A stretch of DNA of 64,000 nt. It comes from Carya illinoinensis. Its lineage: Eukaryota; Streptophyta; Magnoliopsida; Fagales; Juglandaceae. Made by a program: the position numbers and the translations under genes. The notes beneath the pieces are model-generated. The model was given only the letters and a program-made list of their open reading frames with translations, ran no database searches and was not told the origin of the DNA. Position 1 is the first letter of the stretch, and every line of letters begins with the position of its first letter. The stretch spans positions 11,149,501 through 11,213,500 of the forward strand of contig NC_056766.1 in NCBI RefSeq assembly GCF_018687715.1, in the 5' to 3' direction. This document shows positions 58,762-64,000 of the stretch, one piece after another.

Positions 58762-58791
58762 AACGTGCATCGCACGTTACACCTCGACTAG
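58762..58791 (+). terminator. Helitron 3' terminus: hairpin plus CTAG
   Basis: AACGTGC-ATC-GCACGTT forms a 7-bp perfect stem with a 3-nt loop (58762-58778). Nine bases later comes CTAG (58788-58791, the CTRR motif) and then T, the host target base. This is the standard Helitron 3' end, where the rolling circle terminates. Confidence 0.92.
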
Positions 58792-59667
58792 TATATATAT
58801 ATATATATATGTTGCTATTTACATTTTACGCAACATTAAGATGGCTTTTTCCATCACCGGACAAAATCACAAAATTAAATATCCGGAAATAAGTTTTTGT
58901 GGCGATTTTTAATCACCACACAGTGGTCGCAAATGTCAGCTGGTCTTAAATCCTGTTTTACGGCAAATGGGGAAATTGTCGCAAATAATGCCTAATTTTC
59001 GACGAAATATTTCATCACAAATGATAAAAGCTTGAACCGAAAAAGATGTATTCGCATTAAATGTTTTATTGTAGACCAAAATATCTTGAGATGAAACGTA
59101 TGTGCGTACGTTTATACAAGTGGTCATTGGCTAGCAAGCAGTACTATTACTTCTCGACAAGTTTAAGTGGATCGTTAATTATCAAAAGCACAAAAGTAAG
59201 AGGAATAGTAAAAGTTAAGAGCCGTTGAAGTTTTACGTGGGTGTTCAATACTTGGCTTATGTACTTAATTTGAATAATTTCCCCTCATAAACAATATTAA
59301 ATTAAAGAGAAAAATGAAACCCTCTTGCTATATACTGAAGTTTTCTATTGAATATATATAAGTACAGAATTATTAATGTTTATTATATAATAAAATATAT
59401 TTACAATCGTGAATTGTACAATCACAGCATAATCGATTTGAAAAATATGAATAAAATATGAGACCCATATGAAAAGATAATAGTAAAGACATTTACCTGA
59501 CACAACATCCACGTGGCAAAATTTGATTTGTACGTAAAATTTAATTTTTAAAATTTATTTTTCAAATCAAATTATATCACGTATAGATAAAGTGTGGTGT
59601 ACTAAGGATCTTTAATTAGAATTTTTCATAATGAAATGACAATATTAATAATTATATTTTTCATCTC
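58792..59667. other. flank right of the Helitron, no gene seen
   Basis: Starts with an (AT)n run (58792-58810). Around 58900-59020 the element GTCGCAAAT recurs (58926, 58978), with GGCGATTTTT and CGACGAAAT variants, possibly subterminal repeats of a decayed DNA transposon. Evidence is too thin to name a family. A 63-codon minus frame at 58936-59127 has no recognisable domain. Confidence 0.5.
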
Positions 59668-60345
59668 TGTGATACTCCGTTTACATGTATTTTATTGAAT
59701 GATTATTTAAAATGATTATAATTAGTGGTTCTTTTATTTTAAATTAAACGTATTTTTTGTTGTATTGTTTTATGATTTTTAAGTTGTGAGATTTAAATAA
59801 TGTGTTTTCTTAATATTAATAATTACTTCACATTTAAATTACTCTCTAGTTTGAATTATTTTATTGTTGGGCTTTGACTATTTTATGTTATTAATATTGA
59901 ATTGTAGTGTTTTTATTTAGATTTTATTTATTTTATTGTACTCTTTATTTTAAAATATTTTACTGTTCAATTATAATATTTATTTTATAAGTCACTGTGT
60001 TTAAACTATTTCATTTAATTCATTGTTTTAAAATTCACTTTAATTGAATTTATTTAGTTGTGAAATTTATTTTGAGGTACTTTCCTAATATTAATTATTA
60101 TTTTGTTTTTAAATTGTTGTTTAATTTAATTTAGTTTATTTTTGTATTTAAAACTTTTTGTTAGTTTTTACTAGTTATTTATTATATTTTAGCTAGAGTT
60201 TGTGTTTAGATTATTTTATTCAATTTATAGCTTTTAAATTTATTTTCGTTTGATCAGTTTCTGGATCCTTAAGGTGAGGACTGTATCTCATTTCTTCTCC
60301 TCATCTTTTCTTTTTCTCTTTTTCTTTTTCTCCTTCCTCTTTCTT
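59668..60345 (+). repeat. old, diverged LTR fragment of a related family, cut by E6
   Basis: Begins TGTGATACTCCGTTTACATG, resembling TGTGATGACCCGCTTTTACG of the young LTRs. It continues with an AT-rich part, then GATCAGTTTCTGGATCCTTA and GAGGACTGTATCTCATTTC and a CT-rich tract, matching the order GGATCAGTTTTGG, GTGAGGATTGGACCTCATTT and CT tract of E3. It ends abruptly where E6 starts, in the CT tract. The remainder would lie beyond E6, outside the window. Confidence 0.7.
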
Positions 60346-61150
60346 TGTGATGACCCGCTTTTAAGTGTATTTTCGCTGAAATAATTCTTTTTATTTTAAT
60401 TAATATATCAGATATTTTATTTTATTTTAATTGCGTTTTTAAAGTCGGTTTTTAATTTATTTTAATTTATTTGAGGTTGTGTTTTATTTCTTTTAGTTGT
60501 TTTTGTGGTTTTAATCTTTTGGCGGTTTGTTTCTTTTTCTCGGAGTGAGGACTGGACCTCATTTCTTTTCACATCTTTTTTTCTTTTTCTCTTTTTCCTT
60601 TTTCTTTTTCCCTTCTTTTCTTTTTTCTTCTTTTTCTTTTTTCTCTTTCTTTTCTCTCTCCTCTCTCCCGCTCGACTCGGACCCCCCCCGTGCTCTCTCT
60701 CTCTTCTCTCTCTCTCCCTACGCCGGCGTCACCTTCCCTAAGCCCTACCGCCGCCGTCTGGCCACCGTTCGGCCTCCCACCGGTCCCATTCTCTTCCTCT
60801 CCTTCCGGTCTACCTTCCCTCCAAAACCCACCCCCAACCGGCCGGCCATTTGGCCGGAAAAAGCTTCCAAAGGGCGCACGGATTTTGCTCCGATCCGCCG
60901 CCGTCGCTCCACCTCCGGCCACCATTTCTTCACCACTTCATCACCGACTCCTTGCCGTCCTAACCCACCTATTTCCGGCCTCCAACGACCACCGGAACAG
61001 CTCCTACGAGCTTAGTTTCCGTTTTGGGTAATCCGGCCATTTCCGGCCATTCCGCCGCCACCCACGGCCGTCCGTCACTTCCAATAGCTTCACAACCACC
61101 TCTAGACCATTCCCTATCAATCCCGTGTCCTAGTTTGTCCCCGTTCAAAA

Positions 61151-61192
61151 GTGGGTTTTTCGGACCCACGGCCACAGTGAAATTTCACTGTG
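61151..61192 (+). promoter_or_regulatory. paired inverted repeats in the LTR (E6 copy)
   Basis: GTGGGT/ACCCAC arms around TTTTCGG (61151-61169), then the perfect palindrome CACAGTGAAATTTCACTGTG (61173-61192). They lie about 60 bp before the donor-like GTAAGT. Confidence 0.6.
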
Positions 61193-61253
61193 ACGTTGCT
61201 GTTTTTCCGCCGTTTGCAACGCCTCGTGTTTTCTAAAATTGCCGTATAGCGCT

Positions 61254-62053
61254 GTAAGTATTTTCCAAACCCTATTTTCAGATTTAAATATATATTGCTC
61301 ATTCAATTTATTTATTATCTGTTGTTGGTTGTTGATTCCGGACTGAGTCCGAGGAGTTTCGGGGGTCGGATGGATGGAGGATGGAGTTGCTTGATTATTT
61401 GATTTATGTGATTGGATTATTTTATTGTGCATTGTTATGGCATTACATGGTGCATGCACGTGTGTTGTGGGTTTATGAGAAAAGCCTGTGTTTTGGCGTG
61501 AGTGTGTTGCGGGTGCGTGGGTATCACGAGCCCAAGCCGGGATGGGTTATTATCTCGGTGGAGCTCCTTTGGTCACTCGGGAGCGGAATAAACTGAGTGA
61601 TGTCCCCTGAGTTATCGAAAGCGATAATGGGAGCGGGACTAGGGGGTGCTTGGCTACGAACGCGCCGGGCGCGGAACCGGGCATCGGCCTACTCACCGAC
61701 TCCGTGGCCCTTCGCTGGCGAGGGCTAGAGGATGCTTGGCTACGCACGCGCGGGGCGCGGAACTGGGCATCGCTCGTTGGGTGTCACATGCGTGGCGGTA
61801 CTCTGCGGTGTGACACTGGAGCCAGGGTGTGCGGATGACCCCTAGGGGAGGTCATGGTGCATACGGTTAAAATTGGATAATGGTTTGAGATGTCAAATGT
61901 GTCTTTTGGCGTGCGTGGAAAACTTGTGTTTTACGGGTTTGTGCATTGGGCATGTTTCATGCATCTTGTTTGAGTTATATGTGTTTTTATCTGGTAGTGT
62001 TTGGGTTTTACTTACCTGCGGTACCATTCGTGGTTCCGTAGCTTTTGGTGCAG
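61254..62053 (+). other. candidate intron within the LTR leader (E6 copy)
   Basis: Donor AGCGCT|GTAAGTATTT and acceptor CTTTTGGTGCAG|GAG, about 800 nt apart, both conserved in all LTRs of the window. The exon after the acceptor encodes a short acidic reading ending EEEEAEPEDAAPPGC and a stop. The transcription start is unknown, so use of these sites is inference. Confidence 0.35.
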
Positions 62054-62372
62054 GAGATGAGGTTGAGGAGGAAGAGGCTGAGCCCGAGGATGCGGCTCCG
62101 CCGGGTTGCTGATGTTATCTTTTTATTTGTTTAAAACTGTATTTGTGGTATATGTAATATTTTATCTATGTACGTTTTAAACAGCTTGTATTATGTTAAG
62201 AAAAATTCTGGTACTTAGTTATGACTTTCTTATCCGCTGCGTGTTTCTCTGTACACTTTTGCTGCCTTGCACACACTCGGCACCCGTCGTTGGGGTGGTG
62301 ACCCGGGTTGTCACCATCCGGACGTCTCAATTTCCCCCTGTTCGGGCGTGGGGATTTTGGGGGCGTCACAGG

Positions 62373-62385
62373 TGGTATCAGAGCC
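62373..62385 (+). other. E6 primer-binding site
   Basis: TGGTATCAGAGCC, two bases after the LTR; complementary to initiator tRNA-Met. Confidence 0.9.
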
Positions 62386-62643
62386 GTTTGGCTCTGGGTA
62401 AAACCACAAGTCCCGTAGGTAGTACCAGAATGTTTTTAAAGTTGTGTTTTAAAATTATGTTAAGTATAGTTGTTTTATTTGTTTTATTTGTTTATGTTTG
62501 TTTGCTTGTTTTATTTAGTTATGTTTTGGCATGCTGGTTCCTTTTATTTCTCGCTGCGTGGTGCTGTTTTTGTTTTGTTGGTTTTATGATGGTTTTTGTT
62601 TGATTTCTTAAAGGAGGGTCAAGAGTGGTGTTGTGACAGAATT

Positions 62644-63918
62644 ATGGGGAGACCAGGTAGACCAAGGAAAAATACTCAGGAACCGCAAGACAATACATCC
62701 AGGGATGACTCCATAGCCGAAGCAATTCGGCAGATGACGGAGTTCATGCAACAGAATATTAGGCCACAACAGGCAGGGCCTTGGCCACCACAAGGACCTT
62801 GGCCACCACAAGGGGGTCCTTGGCCACCATCAGGAGGGCCTTATCCACCATCAGGAGGGCCCTATCCACCGTCAGGAGAGCCTTGTCCGCCACAGGGAAT
62901 GTATTGGCCACAACCAGGAGGTCCCTGGCCATATCAGGGAGGGCCTTGGATGTATCAAGGAGGGTCCAGTAGCATGGTGCAAGCCGGATGCACCTATGAG
63001 CGCTTCTTGGCGCATAGGACTCCACACTTCAATGGGAATGAGGATCCACTTCAGGCTGGGAAATGGATCAAGGATCTGGAGAAAACCTTTGAGGTGTGTG
63101 GATGCACTGAAGCACAACAAGTACTCTATGCCAGCTACCTCTTACAAGGTATCGCTTCTGATTGGTGGGATACCAGGAGGGTGATGTTGGAAGCTGAACT
63201 GGGATCTTTCGCTGCGGTGACCTGGCAGCGTTTCAAGAAGGAATTCAATGACCGCTTCTTTCCCGCATCGGTAAGAAAGCAAAAGGCAAGAGAGTTCTCC
63301 AATCTGGTCCAAGGGGGCGCAACAGTGGAACAATACGCCCGGAGGTTCATAGAACTTGAGCGGTTTGCTCCTCATCTTGTTGCCACAGAGGAGCTGCGAG
63401 CTGAGCGTTTTCAGGAGGGACTACGCCCTGATATACGCCGATTGGTGGTCAGCCATCGGATATCCACTTTTCAGGAGTTAGTGGATGTGGCCACCCTTAT
63501 AGAGCGGGAAAATAATCTGTGTATGGGATCCCCTTCAGGGCAAAAGAGGCGGAGTTTTTCTGGTGAAGGAAGCAGCTCGGGTTCGCCTCAGAAGTTTGTT
63601 CAGCGGACTGGAACCCGATCTCAAGCATCCTCCAGTGTTCGCATGGGAGGACGTATGCCTGTTTGTGGGGTTTGTAATAGAGCTCATGAGGGCGACTGTC
63701 GCACGAGTAGCGGACCCCAGTGTTATCGGTGCGGTCAAGTGGGACATATAGTTCGGGATTGCCCCGTTAGAGCTCAAGGAAGCCGTGGAGGTAGACACGG
63801 TGGAAGAACCAACCCGAGACAAGCAGTGCAAGCCCGGGTTTATGCTGTCACGCCCGGAGAGGTGGACGATGAGGCACCAGCGACCCATGATGCTGGAGTA
63901 ATCACAGGTATGGATTAA
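62644..63918 (+). CDS. gag: E6 Gag
   Basis: 424 residues from ATG 62644 (MGRPGRPRKNTQEPQ). The open frame reaches back to 62596 without an ATG, so 62644 is chosen, matching E5. The protein appears the same as E1 Gag: proline-rich repeat 45-105, gag domain about 130-260, CGVCNRAHEGDC motif at 341-352 and CCHC knuckle at 360-373. The leader from the primer site to the ATG is about 260 nt. It ends at TAA 63916-63918. Confidence 0.93.
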   Translation: MGRPGRPRKNTQEPQDNTSRDDSIAEAIRQMTEFMQQNIRPQQAGPWPPQGPWPPQGGPWPPSGGPYPPSGGPYPPSGEPCPPQGMYWPQPGGPWPYQGGPWMYQGGSSSMVQAGCTYERFLAHRTPHFNGNEDPLQAGKWIKDLEKTFEVCGCTEAQQVLYASYLLQGIASDWWDTRRVMLEAELGSFAAVTWQRFKKEFNDRFFPASVRKQKAREFSNLVQGGATVEQYARRFIELERFAPHLVATEELRAERFQEGLRPDIRRLVVSHRISTFQELVDVATLIERENNLCMGSPSGQKRRSFSGEGSSSGSPQKFVQRTGTRSQASSSVRMGGRMPVCGVCNRAHEGDCRTSSGPQCYRCGQVGHIVRDCPVRAQGSRGGRHGGRTNPRQAVQARVYAVTPGEVDDEAPATHDAGVITGMD

Positions 63919-64000
63919 TTTAATCTTTTAAGTTGGATTTATTTTTGGTGTATTTGGTTTCTTCGTTGTTTTTTTTTGGATTTCATGGGTTGTGTGTTTG
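63908..64000 (+). other. candidate gag-pol intron (E6), acceptor outside the window
   Basis: Donor CACAG|GTATGG at 63908, then the same U-rich sequence as E1. The window ends at GTGTGTTTG, a few bases before where E1 has the TTCAG acceptor. Confidence 0.55.

Larger units (their letters stand above)
1547..58791 (+). mobile_element. large autonomous-type Helitron with nested LTR retrotransposons
   Basis: The right end is clear: a 7-bp stem hairpin (58762-58778), then CTAG at 58788-58791, then T, the classical Helitron 3' end. A RepHel gene and an RPA-like gene lie just inside it. The left end is placed at 1547 because A|TCTCTTATATATTAAAAGTG matches Helitron 5' ends. Similar sequences at 5367 and 5560 are less likely, because AT-rich repeats left of 5367 continue right of 5766. 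Removing E1, E3, E4 and E5 leaves about 22 kb. Helitrons move by rolling-circle replication and insert between A and T without target duplication; both flanking bases (A at 1546, T at 58792) agree. The right end and coding content are well supported; the exact left end is not. Confidence 0.7.
60346..62370 (+). repeat. E6 5' LTR
   Basis: 2025 bp, TGTGATGACC to GGCGTCACA, with the CT-rich tract (about 60560-60720), paired inverted repeats (61151-61192), GTAAGT donor-like site (61254) and two GC-rich repeats (about 61640-61770). Confidence 0.95.
60346..64000 (+). mobile_element. E6: Ty3/gypsy chromovirus, 5' part (runs off right edge)
   Basis: 5' LTR 60346-62370, primer site, complete gag and the gag-pol intron donor are present; pol lies beyond the window. 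The sequence is almost identical to E1 (Gag apparently the same), but in opposite orientation about 45 kb away. The left flank is TTCTT (60341-60345); the matching target duplication cannot be checked. Confidence 0.95.

Noticed and set aside
58926..59020. GTCGCAAAT repeats as a CACTA or other DNA transposon end
   Set aside because: Only two clear copies; no terminal inverted repeat, target duplication or transposase could be identified.
1..64000. tRNA, rRNA, riboswitch or bacterial-type promoter and terminator signals
   Set aside because: None seen; the tRNA-like matches are the 12-13 base primer-binding sites of retrotransposons.

Overview
The window is a plant nuclear genome segment, most likely a flowering plant and probably a dicot. 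The signs are chromodomain Ty3/gypsy retrotransposons primed by initiator tRNA-Met, a Ty1/copia gag, an intron-rich Helitron with RepHel and RPA genes, a plant-type EF-hand protein, and very AT-rich spacers. No bacterial, organellar, tRNA or rRNA gene is visible. Almost everything is mobile DNA; the one ordinary host-like gene is the small EF-hand gene near the left edge.

Layout. 1-914: the 5' end (LTR, primer site, gag) of a minus-strand Ty1/copia element. 953-1219: a two-EF-hand protein gene on the minus strand with its TATA box at 1304-1311. 1547-58791: a very large Helitron on the plus strand, about 22 kb once nested insertions are subtracted. Its left part holds a GA-rich, telo-box-containing promoter-like region (2400-3690), degenerate AT-rich repeats (3880-5366), duplicated Helitron-terminus-like sequence (5367-5766) and a roughly 3 kb tandem duplication (5838-20627). 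Its right part holds the RepHel gene (43054-56362), a decayed RPA-like gene (56597-58664) and a 3' hairpin followed by CTAG (58762-58791).

Four LTR retrotransposons of one family sit inside the Helitron: E1 (6116-15225, minus, coding), E3 (21735-29912, plus, non-coding), E5 (30613-40296, minus, coding) and E4 (45710-53946, plus, non-coding, splitting RepHel). A fifth, E6 (60346-64000+, plus), lies just beyond it inside an old relic LTR of related sequence. E3, E4 and E5 have perfect 5-bp target duplications (ATATG, ATATA, GAGTA). All share LTR ends TGTGATGACC...GGCGTCACA, a tRNA-iMet primer site and the polypurine tract AAGGAGGGGAGGA.

How the parts work together. E1, E5 and E6 encode a Tekay/Del-like chromovirus: gag, then protease, reverse transcriptase, RNase H, integrase and chromodomain. 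Gag and pol lie in different frames but are separated by what looks like a short spliceosomal intron (95-99 nt) that would join them in frame. E3 and E4 have lost gag and pol yet carry the most similar LTR pairs in the window, so they look like parasites mobilised in trans by the coding elements. The Helitron could once have supplied its own rolling-circle transposition, but this copy is broken by E4 and its RPA gene carries further lesions.
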